From Omnitrophica bacterium RIFCSPLOWO2_12_FULL_50_11 (GTDB lineage Bacteria; Omnitrophota; Omnitrophia; Omnitrophales; Danuiimicrobiaceae): 49,524 nt of DNA. Under the pieces are notes generated by a model that searched no databases, had not been told where the DNA came from, and worked only from the letters and a program-made list of their open reading frames with translations. A program made the position numbers and the translations under genes. Positions 26,301 to 36,242 of the stretch are shown piece after piece; positions within the stretch are counted from its first letter, which is position 1; each line of letters begins with the position of its first letter. The stretch lies in assembly GCA_001804315.1 (NCBI GenBank), contig MHFT01000029.1, forward strand, positions 1-49,524, read 5' to 3'.

Positions 26301-28247
26301 ATGGGAAAAGTTTTGGGTATTGACCTGGGCACCACGAATTCCTGCATGGCTGTGATGGAGGGCGGGGAAGCAAAGGTGATCGCAAATCGTGAAGGAAATA
26401 GGACGACTCCATCGATTGTCGCGTTTTCAAAAACCGGAGAACGTTTGGTGGGACAAGCTGCCAAACGGCAAACCATTACGAATCCAGAACGAACAGTTTT
26501 CAGCGCTAAGCGGTTCATTGGTCGTCGTTTTCAGGAAGCGACCGAAGAGTCAAAGCTCGTGCCGTTTAAAACGAAAGAATCCAAAAATGGCGACGTTGCG
26601 ATCACAATCGACGGCCGTGATTTCTCGCCGCCGGAAATCTCTGCGATGGTCCTGCAAAAGTTAAAAGCAGATGCGGAAGCATACCTCGGAGAGCCTGTTA
26701 AGCAAGCGGTGATCACCGTGCCGGCTTATTTCAATGACTCCCAGCGTCAAGCCACCAAGGACGCAGGACAAATTGCAGGCCTTGAAGTACTCCGCATCAT
26801 TAACGAACCCACCGCTGCTTCACTCGCTTATGGATTGGATAAGAAAAAAGAAGAACGCATCGCCGTCTATGACTTAGGAGGCGGCACTTTTGATATCTCA
26901 ATTCTGGAAATCGGTGAGGGTGTTTTCGAGGTCAAGGCAACGAATGGCGACACTCATTTGGGAGGGGACGACTTTGACCACCGGGTCATGGCATGGCTCG
27001 TTAGTGAGCTCAAAAAATCGGAAGGGATCGATCTCGGTAAGGATCGGATGGCGATGCAGCGCCTTAGAGAAGCAGCGGAAAAAGCGAAATGCGAGCTTTC
27101 TACCTCAGAAACGACAGAGATTAATCTGCCCTTTATCACGGCAGATGCTTCTGGACCTAAACATCTCGTGACGACTCTGACACGGGCTCGGCTCGAACAA
27201 CTCGTACAAGATTTAATTCAGAGGACCGAGGCGCCGTGCCGGCAGTGCCTAAAAGATGCGGGCATTGGGGCAGATCAAATCGATGAGGTCATCCTCGTAG
27301 GCGGACAAACGCGAATGCCGGCAGTGCAGGAACTTGTCCGAAAACTCTTTGGCAAAGAACCGCATCAGGGTGTCAACCCTGATGAAGTGGTCGCGGTCGG
27401 TGCAGCGATCCAAGCTGGCGTCCTCGCCGGTGAGGTTCGAGATATCTTACTCTTAGATGTAACGCCGCTGTCGCTTGGCATCGAAACGCTCGGAGGTGTC
27501 ATGACCAGGCTCATTGAGCGCAATACGACGATTCCAACCAAGAAGTCAGAAATTTTCTCCACTGCAGCTGACAGCCAAACAGCGGTCACCGTCAAAGTGC
27601 TCCAAGGAGAACGTCAAATGGCTGCCGATAACCGAGTTCTCGGGCTTTTCAATCTGGAAGGTATTCCTCTAGCCCCTCGAGGGGTGCCTCAAATCGAAGT
27701 TACTTTTGATATCGATGCCAACGGAATCGTGCACGTCTCGGCCAAAGATCTAGGCACAGGAAAAGAACAAAGAATTCGCATTGAGTCCTCCTCTGGGTTG
27801 TCCAAAGGGGAGGTCGAGAGAGCGGTCGGAGAAGCAGAAGCGCATGCCGAGGAAGATAAAAAGCGCCAGGAGCTCGTTCAGGCGAGGAACCAGCTCGACA
27901 ACCTGATCTATTCAGTTGAAAAAAGTATTAAAGAATACGGCGACAAAGTTTCCTCCGATGAAAAGCAAAAAATCGAAGAAAGTGTCAAACACGCAAAAGA
28001 AGCCCTGAAAGCAGACAAGCTGGAAACAATCAAGCAAGCCACTGACAAACTGACGACAGCTTCTCACAGCGTGGCACAAAAAATGTATGAAGCTGCTGCC
28101 AAACAAAAAAGTCCAGAAGCGGGCGAAAAGAGGCGGGACACTGAAGAACGTGACAAAAAAGAGGCATCTGGCGAGCGATCCAACGTCGTCGACGCTGATT
28201 ACGAAGTTGTAGAAAGTGACGAGGACGAAAAAAAGAAGAAAAAATGA
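26301..28247 (+). CDS. dnaK: Hsp70 chaperone DnaK
   Basis: DnaK binds and refolds client proteins using ATP, with DnaJ and GrpE. The 648-residue protein has phosphate-binding [10 protein letters not shown] (6-15), [26 protein letters not shown] and the substrate-domain [17 protein letters not shown]. The C-terminus carries the family tail [14 protein letters not shown], then five lysines. The ATG 26301 has GGAGGA just upstream; the frame is open to a TTG at 26286. Neither grpE nor dnaJ is adjacent; a BatD-like gene follows and may overlap it. Confidence 0.98.
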   Translation: MGKVLGIDLGTTNSCMAVMEGGEAKVIANREGNRTTPSIVAFSKTGERLVGQAAKRQTITNPERTVFSAKRFIGRRFQEATEESKLVPFKTKESKNGDVAITIDGRDFSPPEISAMVLQKLKADAEAYLGEPVKQAVITVPAYFNDSQRQATKDAGQIAGLEVLRIINEPTAASLAYGLDKKKEERIAVYDLGGGTFDISILEIGEGVFEVKATNGDTHLGGDDFDHRVMAWLVSELKKSEGIDLGKDRMAMQRLREAAEKAKCELSTSETTEINLPFITADASGPKHLVTTLTRARLEQLVQDLIQRTEAPCRQCLKDAGIGADQIDEVILVGGQTRMPAVQELVRKLFGKEPHQGVNPDEVVAVGAAIQAGVLAGEVRDILLLDVTPLSLGIETLGGVMTRLIERNTTIPTKKSEIFSTAADSQTAVTVKVLQGERQMAADNRVLGLFNLEGIPLAPRGVPQIEVTFDIDANGIVHVSAKDLGTGKEQRIRIESSSGLSKGEVERAVGEAEAHAEEDKKRQELVQARNQLDNLIYSVEKSIKEYGDKVSSDEKQKIEESVKHAKEALKADKLETIKQATDKLTTASHSVAQKMYEAAAKQKSPEAGEKRRDTEERDKKEASGERSNVVDADYEVVESDEDEKKKKK

Positions 28248-29229
28248 GACAGCATGTTCCCGACTCTCCATTTCTCTCACCAAACGTTTTCCCTTGTCCT
28301 CTTTGAAAATCTCTAAGGCGGGACCGTGGTGGGAAGTCGCCGCGCTCACCTTGCTCGTCTCTTTTCATATCCCACCCGCAATTGGTGAGCTGTCGAATAA
28401 TTCAACCCCAGAGTTGTTACCGCCTGCGCTCACGATTCTCGAGCGCCCGAAGACAAGTTACCGTATTGGCGACGTTATTACCTACCGCGTTCAAGTTCGC
28501 TGGACTCAGACTGATCCGGACCTTCGTATGCGCCCTCCAGCCGTAGACCTGTTTAATTTGAAGCTCATCGGCATCACCGAGGAAACAGCGTCAGGAGCCA
28601 ACGGCAGTGGAGCCTCAGATCAAAACCAACACGTCTTAAGCTTCAATTTTCGTGCCTTGGAACCAGGTCCTGCTCGCATTGAACCGATCTCTTTGAAGTG
28701 GACTCGATCTCATGATGCAATCGGTTCTCAATTAACGGTCCCCGGTTTCGATTTAACGATTCGACGAACCATACCGCTCGTCTGGTTCCTCCTGGCCGTG
28801 ATCGGAACTGCGATCGGGGGAACTTCCTTACTACTGATGAAGCACGTTCTTCATAAACCCAGCACACAGGTTCCCCCCAGTCCAGCGCGTTCTTTCGCGG
28901 AGCTTGAGTTGGATGAGCTTAGAGTACGTTACGCCGAGTGGAAGAAAGGCGGCAATCATCAAGAATTCTTGGATGCTGTGACGCGAATTGTGGAACGTTA
29001 TCTTACCCAAGAATTAGGTTGGCATTTCGGTCGAGACAGCTATAATGAGTTTAAGATCAAAGCAGAAGCAAAGTGGGTCCGGAAAGACGCCGTCGTCATG
29101 TGGGATACTTTGAAAAAGCTTGAGTACCAGAGATACTCAGGCATTTCTTCCGACGAAAAGGAATTAGAGCAAATGTACCAAGACATTTTTTCGTTTATCA
29201 CCAGAAAACGAGTCATTTCAAGCGAGTAA
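28216..29229 (+). CDS. BatD-like membrane protein (first copy)
   Basis: The 337-residue product has a signal or anchor segment (about residues 39-60, [19 protein letters not shown]), a beta-rich outer domain ([20 protein letters not shown]), a membrane helix (about 190-213, [17 protein letters not shown]) and a helical cytosolic tail. This layout matches BatD/DUF4381-type proteins of MoxR clusters and the gene at 31238. The start is uncertain: the GTG 28216 lies inside dnaK and gives a 35-residue basic leader; TTG codons near 28290-28300 are alternatives. It ends 9 bases before moxR. Confidence 0.7.
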   Translation: MTRTKKRRKNETACSRLSISLTKRFPLSSLKISKAGPWWEVAALTLLVSFHIPPAIGELSNNSTPELLPPALTILERPKTSYRIGDVITYRVQVRWTQTDPDLRMRPPAVDLFNLKLIGITEETASGANGSGASDQNQHVLSFNFRALEPGPARIEPISLKWTRSHDAIGSQLTVPGFDLTIRRTIPLVWFLLAVIGTAIGGTSLLLMKHVLHKPSTQVPPSPARSFAELELDELRVRYAEWKKGGNHQEFLDAVTRIVERYLTQELGWHFGRDSYNEFKIKAEAKWVRKDAVVMWDTLKKLEYQRYSGISSDEKELEQMYQDIFSFITRKRVISSE

Positions 29230-29238
29230 GGAAGCGGC

Positions 29239-30228
29239 ATGGAGGCAAGCATTCAACAGATTGGCGCCCAGGTTAAGGAAGCTCAGGAAACTGTGCAGCA
29301 AATCTATCGAGAAATTGGAAAAGTGATCGTAGGCCAGCAATACGTAGTCGAGCGGTTGTTGATGGCACTTCTGGCAGATGGGCATGTGCTTTTGGAAGGC
29401 GTTCCAGGGCTCGCCAAAACATTGTCGGTGCGTACGCTGGCCGACACCATTGATGCAAAGTTCCAACGAATCCAGTTCACGCCTGATTTGCTCCCTGCTG
29501 ATTTGGTGGGAACACTCGTTTACAATCCGAGGGAGGGAAGCTTTACGACCAAAAAAGGACCGATCTTTGCCAATATCATACTTGCAGATGAAATTAACCG
29601 TGCACCCTCTAAAGTTCAAAGTGCGCTCTTAGAAGCCATGCAAGAGCGTCAGGTCACGATTGGGGAAAATAGCTTCCCACTCCCTGAGCCGTTCCTCGTC
29701 CTCGCAACGCAAAACCCAATTGAGCAAGAGGGAACCTATCCCTTACCAGAAGCACAGCTCGATCGGTTCATGATGAAGCTATCCATCTCATATCCCAACA
29801 GAAAAGAAGAAAAAGAGATCTTAGAGCGAATGTCGACGGGAGAAAAAATTAGTGTCACGGCGGTTTTTGATCCTGAAACGATCGTACGGTTACGGAAAAT
29901 TGTCAATCATATTTATATCGACGAAAAGGTAAAAGATTATATCCTAGATATTGTATTCGCTACCCGTTATCCGGAACAGTACAAACTCGAGCGACTCAAA
30001 CCTTTAATCGCGTATGGCGCCTCACCTCGAGCGAGCATCATGTTGACCGTCATCGCTAAAGCCAACGCCTTTCTGCGAGGGAGAGGGTATGCAACCCCTG
30101 AAGATGTGAAACAAATCGGCCTCGACGTCTTGAGGCATCGCGTGATTGTGACTTACGAAGCGGAGGCAGAAGAGATGACGTCAGAGCGCATCATCTCAGA
30201 AATTTTTGATCACATCGAAGTTCCTTGA
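29239..30228 (+). CDS. MoxR-family AAA+ ATPase
   Basis: MoxR ATPases act as chaperone-like motors with VWA proteins. The 329-residue protein has Walker A GVPGLAKT (54-61), Walker B LADEINRAPSKVQSALLEAM (Asp117, Glu118), sensor 1 LATQNPIEQEGTYPLPEAQL, and a lid domain with ASPRASIML. AAGGAAG precedes the ATG. A DUF58 gene and two VWA genes follow, the standard MoxR/Bat arrangement. Confidence 0.94.
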   Translation: MEASIQQIGAQVKEAQETVQQIYREIGKVIVGQQYVVERLLMALLADGHVLLEGVPGLAKTLSVRTLADTIDAKFQRIQFTPDLLPADLVGTLVYNPREGSFTTKKGPIFANIILADEINRAPSKVQSALLEAMQERQVTIGENSFPLPEPFLVLATQNPIEQEGTYPLPEAQLDRFMMKLSISYPNRKEEKEILERMSTGEKISVTAVFDPETIVRLRKIVNHIYIDEKVKDYILDIVFATRYPEQYKLERLKPLIAYGASPRASIMLTVIAKANAFLRGRGYATPEDVKQIGLDVLRHRVIVTYEAEAEEMTSERIISEIFDHIEVP

Positions 30229-30359
30229 TACCTCTGATGGCCATTCTTGAAGCAGGAATGCAAGGAAACGTGCAAGGCAGGCCGCTTAAAAGCATAGCGG
30301 CTTCACCTGCCGCCGTTTGTGTCGCGGCCAGTCCCGACTGATAGAAGTTTTTCCACCCA

Positions 30360-31235
30360 ATGATCCCAAAGGAAATTCTCAATCAAGTGAAGCACATAGA
30401 GATCAAAGCGACCCGATTGGTCAACGATCTCTTCGGCGGAGAATATGAGTCGGTTTTCAAAGGACGTGGTATGGAGTTCTCAGAAGTCCGTGAGTATGTG
30501 CCCGGAGATGAGATACGAACCATTGATTGGAATGTCACCGCGCGGTCACAAAGCACCTTTGTCAAGAAATTTGTAGAAGAAAGAGAACTCACGGTTATCT
30601 TTGTTGTAGACGGATCAGGATCTTTGCAATTCGGCTCCTCCAGTAAATTAAAATCAGCTGTTGCTGCGGAAATCGCCGGTTTGCTTGCTTTTTCTGCGAT
30701 CCGCAATAAGGACAAGGTAGGCCTTTTAATCCATACGGACCGGGTGGAAAAATTTGTCCCGCCCAAAAAAGGCAAAAGTCATGTCCTCCGGGTCGTGCGG
30801 GAAATCCTATATTACAAACCAGTCCATAAGCAGACGAATCTGCGCGTCGCTTTGGAACACGTCTACCGGATGTTGACCCGAAGGGCGGTCATTTTTGTGA
30901 TCTCCGATTTTATGGATCAAGGTTACGAAAAAGTCTTGAAAATTCTTCATCAAAAACACGATCTGATCGCCATCCACACGATAGACCGCCGAGAGGAAGA
31001 ATTTCCGGCCTGTGGCTGGATCGCGCTTCAAGATGCGGAGACAAAAAAAACAATGCTCGTCAACGCCAACGACCGAACCTTTCGCGATGAATACATGCGC
31101 GTCGCGCGCCATCGACAAGAAGAAATTGATTTACTCTTCAAGTTAACAGGGGTGGACGCGATCAAAATTGTGGCAGGGACATCCTACGTGGAGCCCCTCA
31201 TCAAATTTTTCCGTCTCCGCGAACAACGACGATAG
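30360..31235 (+). CDS. DUF58 domain protein
   Basis: The 291-residue cytosolic protein has the DUF58 signature GRGMEFSEVREYVPGDEIR followed by TIDWNVTARS (about residues 36-63), then a VWA-like fold with VVDGSGSLQFG (an Asp-x-Ser-x-Ser type site reading D-G-S-G-S). DUF58 proteins accompany MoxR and are thought to be its partners. The gene begins 131 bases after moxR, a gap holding an imperfect hairpin (30276-30311). It is followed at 2 bases by the next gene. Confidence 0.92.
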   Translation: MIPKEILNQVKHIEIKATRLVNDLFGGEYESVFKGRGMEFSEVREYVPGDEIRTIDWNVTARSQSTFVKKFVEERELTVIFVVDGSGSLQFGSSSKLKSAVAAEIAGLLAFSAIRNKDKVGLLIHTDRVEKFVPPKKGKSHVLRVVREILYYKPVHKQTNLRVALEHVYRMLTRRAVIFVISDFMDQGYEKVLKILHQKHDLIAIHTIDRREEEFPACGWIALQDAETKKTMLVNANDRTFRDEYMRVARHRQEEIDLLFKLTGVDAIKIVAGTSYVEPLIKFFRLREQRR

Positions 31236-31237
31236 TC

Positions 31238-32227
31238 ATGCGTCACAAACTTCGTGCGCTTTTCTCACTCTTCTTTCTCGTTACTCTTATGCCGGCTGCT
31301 ATCGGTTCGGATCCACCCATCACCGCTAAAGCGGAGGTCGACCAAGCGCTCATCACGATCGGTGATCGCGTTCACTTCCGCGTTACAGTAGCCCACGATC
31401 CGAAGGTCAAGATCCTAAACATCGATGCGGATCAAGCGCTTCGCGACTTTGAGGTGAAGGACGTAACGGACTTCTCCTACCGAGAAGGGAAGCAAGTTCA
31501 TGACGGTAAAACGTACGTGATTACGAACTATGAGCTCGGAGAATACGTCATTCGGCCCGTCACGATCTCATGGCAAACGGCAGACGGCCGCGGACGAGAA
31601 TTCCAAACCAACAGCCTCTACGTGACGGTTGAAAGCATTGACCAAGATACAAATCCGAAAAGTGATATCCGCGGCGTAAAGGGTGTTTACCCCCTCGAAG
31701 GACGTTTCTGGCCTTGGCTCGTCGTGTTGGGTATCGCAGTTGGAACGGCAAGCTTGACGGCGTGGTATCTCGTCCGAAAACGAGCGATCATGGCGCCACG
31801 CGATCAGGCAGCAATCTTAAGTCCTCACGAAGAAGCGTATCAGGCTTTGTATCGGCTGAAACATTCAGACTACCTGCACAGGAACCAGTACAAGCTCTAT
31901 TTCCTGGAGCTGTCTGAGCTTTTACGGCGTTATTTCCAGCGCCGCTATCAGATTTCCGCCTTGGAATCCACAACCACCGAACTGATGAGCGATCTCAAAG
32001 ATAAACTTCCTCTGGAACAGAGAACCTTGATTCAAGACGTGGTCCAATTTTGCGATGCCGTCAAGTTCGCAAAGCATACGCCGTCTGTGCAAGAGGTTGT
32101 GAAACAAAATAAGCAGGCGTTCTTAATCATCGATCAAACGAAGGAAACAGGATCGGAAACATCGGAGCCCATCGTGTCCCCCTCGCCACTTGAGGCATCG
32201 AAGGCTGAGGTCGAGGGATCGCGATGA
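31238..32227 (+). CDS. BatD/DUF4381-like membrane protein (second copy)
   Basis: The 329-residue protein has a signal peptide (RALFSLFFLVTLMPAAIGS), a beta-sandwich outer domain (VDQALITIGDRVHFRVTV), a membrane helix at about 160-178 (WLVVLGIAVGTASLTAWYL) and a helical tail with HRNQYKLYFLELSELLRRYF. It shares its plan with the 28216 gene: exported beta domain, one helix, helical cytosolic domain. In MoxR clusters such a gene usually sits between DUF58 and the VWA genes, as here. Confidence 0.8.
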   Translation: MRHKLRALFSLFFLVTLMPAAIGSDPPITAKAEVDQALITIGDRVHFRVTVAHDPKVKILNIDADQALRDFEVKDVTDFSYREGKQVHDGKTYVITNYELGEYVIRPVTISWQTADGRGREFQTNSLYVTVESIDQDTNPKSDIRGVKGVYPLEGRFWPWLVVLGIAVGTASLTAWYLVRKRAIMAPRDQAAILSPHEEAYQALYRLKHSDYLHRNQYKLYFLELSELLRRYFQRRYQISALESTTTELMSDLKDKLPLEQRTLIQDVVQFCDAVKFAKHTPSVQEVVKQNKQAFLIIDQTKETGSETSEPIVSPSPLEASKAEVEGSR

Positions 32228-32236
32228 TCGTCACGA

Positions 32237-33217
32237 ATGCAGTTTCATTCACTTGAATATTTCTGGCTTTTACTGATTCTTCCTGTCCTCTACTTCCTAT
32301 CCGTGAGGAGGAAGGGAAGTACCGTTCGCTTCTCTTCCTTTGCTGCCATTGAGAAAACGCAGGCCGTCAAGTCGTTTCCGATTACAAAGCTCTTGTATTT
32401 TCTACGGCTCTGCGCACTCGTTCTTTTGATCACGGCTTTTGCACGTCCACAAGAGGTCGATGTGGAACGCGAGTTCGAGACCAAGGGGATCGATATTGTC
32501 ATGGCCCTCGATATTTCAGGTTCCATGCTGGCCGAAGATTTTAAACCTGTCAACCGGATCACCGTAGCAAAGCAGGAAGCCAAACGTTTTATCGAGGGGC
32601 GGGAAAATGATCGGACCGGTTTAGTGGTCTTTGCTCGAAAAAGTTATACGCAATGTCCCCTGACCTTGGATTATCACATCCTAGAGTCGCTCATTGATTC
32701 GGTAGATGTCGGGATGATTAAAGACGGAACAGCGATCGGTCTCGGCATCGCGACCGCCGTCAATCGACTGCGCACGAGTGACGCCAAGAGCAAGGTCATT
32801 ATTCTCTTGACGGATGGAGAAAACAACGCGGGCAACATCGATCCCATTACCGCAGCGGAACTAGCCAAGAGTTTTGGGATCCGCATCTATGCGATTGGCA
32901 TCGGACGTGGGGGGCTGGTTCCGTTTCCTATCGAAGATCCGATCTTCGGCAAGCGTTATGTGCAAGTGGAAGTCAAGGCAGATGAGGGAACGCTCAAACG
33001 GATCGCCGATATCACAGACGGAGTCTTTTTCTCCGCGGATGACGCGAATGCACTGGCTAAAATTTATGAGAAAATTGATTCGCTTGAGAAAACAAACGTG
33101 AAAGTAAAAGAATATTCCACCCATCGCGAATTATACCACTGGTTCTTGGTTCCGGGCGCATTCCTATTGCTGCTTGAGGTGTGGCTTGGGAACAGCATTT
33201 TCTTGAAGGTTCCTTAG
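32237..33217 (+). CDS. VWA-domain membrane protein, BatA-like
   Basis: The 326-residue protein has two N-terminal membrane helices (about 8-23 and 52-68), a von Willebrand A domain with a MIDAS site Asp92-x-Ser94-x-Ser96 (DISGSMLAEDF), KDGTAIGLG and LTDGENNAG, and a C-terminal helix (WFLVPGAFLLLLEVWL). It fits BatA, known from Bacteroides aerotolerance clusters; the biochemical role is unclear. The gene starts 9 bases after the BatD-like gene. Confidence 0.9.
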   Translation: MQFHSLEYFWLLLILPVLYFLSVRRKGSTVRFSSFAAIEKTQAVKSFPITKLLYFLRLCALVLLITAFARPQEVDVEREFETKGIDIVMALDISGSMLAEDFKPVNRITVAKQEAKRFIEGRENDRTGLVVFARKSYTQCPLTLDYHILESLIDSVDVGMIKDGTAIGLGIATAVNRLRTSDAKSKVIILLTDGENNAGNIDPITAAELAKSFGIRIYAIGIGRGGLVPFPIEDPIFGKRYVQVEVKADEGTLKRIADITDGVFFSADDANALAKIYEKIDSLEKTNVKVKEYSTHRELYHWFLVPGAFLLLLEVWLGNSIFLKVP

Positions 33218-33225
33218 GAATCGTG

Positions 33226-34248
33226 ATGCAATTCTTCCGACCTGAATGGTTCCAAGCTTCTTGGTTCGTTCTGATCGTCTTCGTGCTTTTTCTCTGGGCA
33301 GGACGGAGAAAAAAGAAGTACCTCAACAATTTTGCCCAGCCTGAGACGCTTGCACACCTGACACCGCTCCATTCACCCACGAAAGAAAGACTTAAAAAGG
33401 GACTGATCCTTTGCACCCTAGCGACCCTGGTCCTGACACTGACACAGCCGCAATGGGGTGACATCAAGAAAGAAATCCGAAGAAAAGGGGTGGAGATCAT
33501 TTTCTTAGTGGATACATCGCTCAGTATGCTCGCGGAAGACACGCGGCCAAACCGCATTGAAAAAGCAAGGCTCGTGATGAAATCCTTCATCCGGTTGTTA
33601 AAGGGCGATCGTGTGGGAATCGTCGCATTCGCGGGTTCTGGCTTTGTTCAATCACCGCTGACACTCGATTACGATGCTTTTCTTTTGTTCGCGAATTCGC
33701 TCCGCGTCGGTTACATCCCCGATGCGGGCACCTCGCTCAGTGAAGCGATTCGAACGGCGGTTAAGTCTTTTCCCGAAACAAAAAAGAAACACCAGGCCGT
33801 GATCCTCTTAAGTGACGGAGAACACCAAGCAGGGGATCTGGTATCAGCCATTGAATCGGCAAAAGAAAATCACGTCCGCATCTATGCGATTGGTGTCGGC
33901 ACACGCGACGGAGCGCCGATCCCACTGCGCTCCGAAGACGGGAAGGTCGCTGGGTACAAGAAAGATCGTATGGGTCAAATCGTGATCACGAAGCTCAATG
34001 AATCGCTACTTCAAAAAATTGCGGAGGAAACGGGAGGGCTTTATCTGCCCGCGACTGGTGGAGGACAAGAAATTGGTTGGATCCGTGATCATATGGAAAA
34101 CCTTGAAAAAAAGGAATTTAAGCAAAGGCTCGTAGTCGAACGGGAAGACCATTTCCAAACCTTTCTCGGCGGGGCCATTTTTCTGCTTTTTTTCGAAATG
34201 TTGTTAGGAGAAGTCAAACGCAAAAGGGGGAAACTCGTTGAAGCTTAA
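33226..34248 (+). CDS. VWA-domain membrane protein, BatB-like
   Basis: This 340-residue paralogue of the preceding gene has helices at about 10-25 and 58-73, MIDAS residues Asp96, Ser98 and Ser100 (DTSLSMLAEDTRPN), DAGTSLSEAI, LSDGEHQAGD and a C-terminal helix. Both VWA proteins share the MLAED stretch after the MIDAS. The start is placed at ATG 33226, with AGGA just upstream; a GTG at 33181 would overlap batA. The frame overlaps the TPR gene by 11 bases. Confidence 0.88.
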   Translation: MQFFRPEWFQASWFVLIVFVLFLWAGRRKKKYLNNFAQPETLAHLTPLHSPTKERLKKGLILCTLATLVLTLTQPQWGDIKKEIRRKGVEIIFLVDTSLSMLAEDTRPNRIEKARLVMKSFIRLLKGDRVGIVAFAGSGFVQSPLTLDYDAFLLFANSLRVGYIPDAGTSLSEAIRTAVKSFPETKKKHQAVILLSDGEHQAGDLVSAIESAKENHVRIYAIGVGTRDGAPIPLRSEDGKVAGYKKDRMGQIVITKLNESLLQKIAEETGGLYLPATGGGQEIGWIRDHMENLEKKEFKQRLVVEREDHFQTFLGGAIFLLFFEMLLGEVKRKRGKLVEA

Positions 34249-35185
34249 GCACTTATTTCATTCCTTCCTTTTAGCCATTCTTACGGAACTCCTTCTGACT
34301 GGGTTCTTCGAGACCACCTCGGGACTCACCAAGAAAGGGAATGAGCACTTCGTTAACAAACGCTACGAGTCTGCACTAGAGATCTACCGGAAAGCCCAAG
34401 TTCGAGATCCGGAACGCCCCGAAATCCGTTACAATTTAGGGACCTCACTGTACCAGCTCGATCAGTTCCAAGAAGCTCAGTCGCAACTTGAACAAACCCT
34501 CTCAAAAGCACAAACGAAAGAGCTCAAAGGACGTGCCTGGTATAACTACGGTAATACACAATATCGGCTTGGCCAGTATGACGCGGCAATCGATGCGTAC
34601 CGCAAGACGGTTGATCTCAATCCAAAGGATGAAGATGCCAAATACAATCTCGAGTTCCTCCAAAAAAAGAAAGCCATCTTCGAGAAAAAGCAGGACCAAC
34701 GCGATCAAGAAACAAAAGGACAGCAGCAGAAACAGCAACAGCGCCAGCAGCAGCCATCGCAAGGCCAAGGCGATCAAGGCCAACAATGGGGGGAAGCACA
34801 ACAAGGTCCGCAAGAAAAAGACCAACCACAACCCTCTCGACCAGTTGAAGAAAAAGCAGGTGAACAAACTGGCGAGCAGCCTGATCAAGGCGAAGAGAAG
34901 CAAGAGCGTCAAGAGATCGAACCCGGCTCTGACCAACCCCAACCGGAACCAAAAGGCGAGGAACGGGAAGAACCGTTGAGGCCGGGACAAGCCGGCCGTG
35001 AGGAGGACCAGCCGGAACCCAACGAAAAAGGTGTCACCGGCCCAGCTCTGCAGCTTCGCCAAGGCCAAATGTCCCAACAGGACGCAATGCGGATTCTCAA
35101 TGCTCTTCGAGAGTCAGAACAAGAGTTGCAATTCTTGAGGCAGCCAACTCGTCAATCCGAACGTGAGCCAGACAAAGACTGGTAA
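34238..35185 (+). CDS. TPR protein with Gln/Glu-rich tail, BatC-like
   Basis: The 315-residue protein starts at TTG 34238, with GGGGG 7 bases upstream. It has a hydrophobic N-terminus (HSFLLAILTELLLTGFF), probably a signal or anchor, then TPR repeats at about 30-145 (YNLGTSLYQLDQFQEA, YNYGNTQYRLGQYDAAIDAY). Residues about 150-285 are low-complexity and rich in Gln, Glu, Pro and Gly, with many QQ and EE pairs. TPR proteins with such tails are typical of BatC and usually scaffold the Bat complex. Confidence 0.85.
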   Translation: MKLKHLFHSFLLAILTELLLTGFFETTSGLTKKGNEHFVNKRYESALEIYRKAQVRDPERPEIRYNLGTSLYQLDQFQEAQSQLEQTLSKAQTKELKGRAWYNYGNTQYRLGQYDAAIDAYRKTVDLNPKDEDAKYNLEFLQKKKAIFEKKQDQRDQETKGQQQKQQQRQQQPSQGQGDQGQQWGEAQQGPQEKDQPQPSRPVEEKAGEQTGEQPDQGEEKQERQEIEPGSDQPQPEPKGEEREEPLRPGQAGREEDQPEPNEKGVTGPALQLRQGQMSQQDAMRILNALRESEQELQFLRQPTRQSEREPDKDW

Positions 35186-35221
35186 ACCCAAAGATACCTG
35201 TGCCAAAAAAAGGAGGTCCTT

Positions 35222-35665
35222 ATGTTGTCAGATCAGATCGATTCAGATTTGAAAGTTGCTATGAAAGAAAGAAATCTGGTTGGGGTCGACGCTCTGCGGA
35301 TGCTTAAATCCGCGATTAAAAATAAATCAATTGAAAAGAGAACTGATTCCTTGCCCGATGAAGCAGTTTTAGAACTCGTCCAAAAGCTCATCAAGCAACG
35401 AAAAGATTCTATCGAGCAGTTCAAGAAAGGAAACCGCCAGGATTTGGTAGACAAGGAAACCAAAGAAATTGCGCTCTTAGAGCGTTATTTACCCTCGCAG
35501 CTTTCAGATGCAGAGCTCCAAAACCTGGTCCGAGAAACGCTCGATGTAACACATGCCAAGACAAAATCGGAAATAGGAAGGATCATGAAGGAAATCATGC
35601 CTAAAATCAAAGGACGGGCCGACTCAAAACGAGTCAACGAAATCGCCTTGAAGCTGCTTGGATGA
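35222..35665 (+). CDS. GatB/YqeY-domain protein
   Basis: The 147-residue protein matches the YqeY family: SDQIDSDLKVAMKERNLV at the start, then EIALLERYLPSQLSDAEL and a C-terminal helix bundle. The fold is the C-terminal domain of the GatB amidotransferase subunit; the free protein's function is not settled, though it is thought to bind tRNA. A near-perfect Shine-Dalgarno (AAAGGAGGT) precedes the ATG. It is the last plus-strand gene of this block and converges with def. Confidence 0.93.
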   Translation: MLSDQIDSDLKVAMKERNLVGVDALRMLKSAIKNKSIEKRTDSLPDEAVLELVQKLIKQRKDSIEQFKKGNRQDLVDKETKEIALLERYLPSQLSDAELQNLVRETLDVTHAKTKSEIGRIMKEIMPKIKGRADSKRVNEIALKLLG

Positions 35666-35742
35666 CTGATGCGTGGAGGTGATAGAAATTAGGTGTTATG
35701 AATTTACATAAGATATGTTATCGGACACGACAAATAAAAAAA

Positions 35743-36237
35743 CTACAAATAGCGCCGCCGCCTAAAAACATCTGTCTTCAAGGAAGCCACACGATCAACA
35801 AACAAAATGCCGTTCAAATGGTCAATTTCATGTTGGATACAAATCGCTTCGATCCCGTTCGCTGATAATTCATGATTTTGTTTATCTAATCCTAACCATT
35901 TGACATGAACTTTCTCGTGCCGATGAACGTTCGCGGTGTAATCACTTAAGCTCATACACCCTTCTCGAAATAATCTATGACCTTCACCTTTTAAGATGAC
36001 GGGATTAATCAACACGAGCCGCTGTGCGCTAGGCTCTTTCGACGAAAGATCAACGATCGCAATGCGTTTACAAACCCCGACTTGTGGCGCTGCGATACCA
36101 ATTCCGCCCGGCTGCCGATAAAGCGTCTCAATCAGACGATCAATAAAGGCTTTCGTCGAGCGATCGATCCTTCTCACAGGGGTACACACTTTACGAAGAA
36201 TGGGATCTGGGAATGTCCGAATCGATAGACTCGACAT
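35743..36237 (-). CDS. def: Peptide deformylase
   Basis: Def removes the N-terminal formyl group from nascent proteins. The 164-residue enzyme has all three motifs: GIGIAAPQVG (45-54), EGCMSL with metal ligand Cys94, and QHEIDHLNG with His136, Glu137 and His140. I chose the ATG at 36237; the frame is open to 36327 inside the upstream ACT gene. It begins 5 bases after that gene's stop, so the two are probably co-transcribed. Confidence 0.95.
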   Translation of the reverse strand: MSSLSIRTFPDPILRKVCTPVRRIDRSTKAFIDRLIETLYRQPGGIGIAAPQVGVCKRIAIVDLSSKEPSAQRLVLINPVILKGEGHRLFREGCMSLSDYTANVHRHEKVHVKWLGLDKQNHELSANGIEAICIQHEIDHLNGILFVDRVASLKTDVFRRRRYL

Positions 36238-36242
36238 CGAGC

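Noticed and set aside
34502-35077. 191-codon minus-strand frame rich in Leu and Phe
   Set aside because: It is the complement of the Gln/Glu-rich tail of the TPR gene; the apparent hydrophobic segments are an artefact of that low-complexity sequence.
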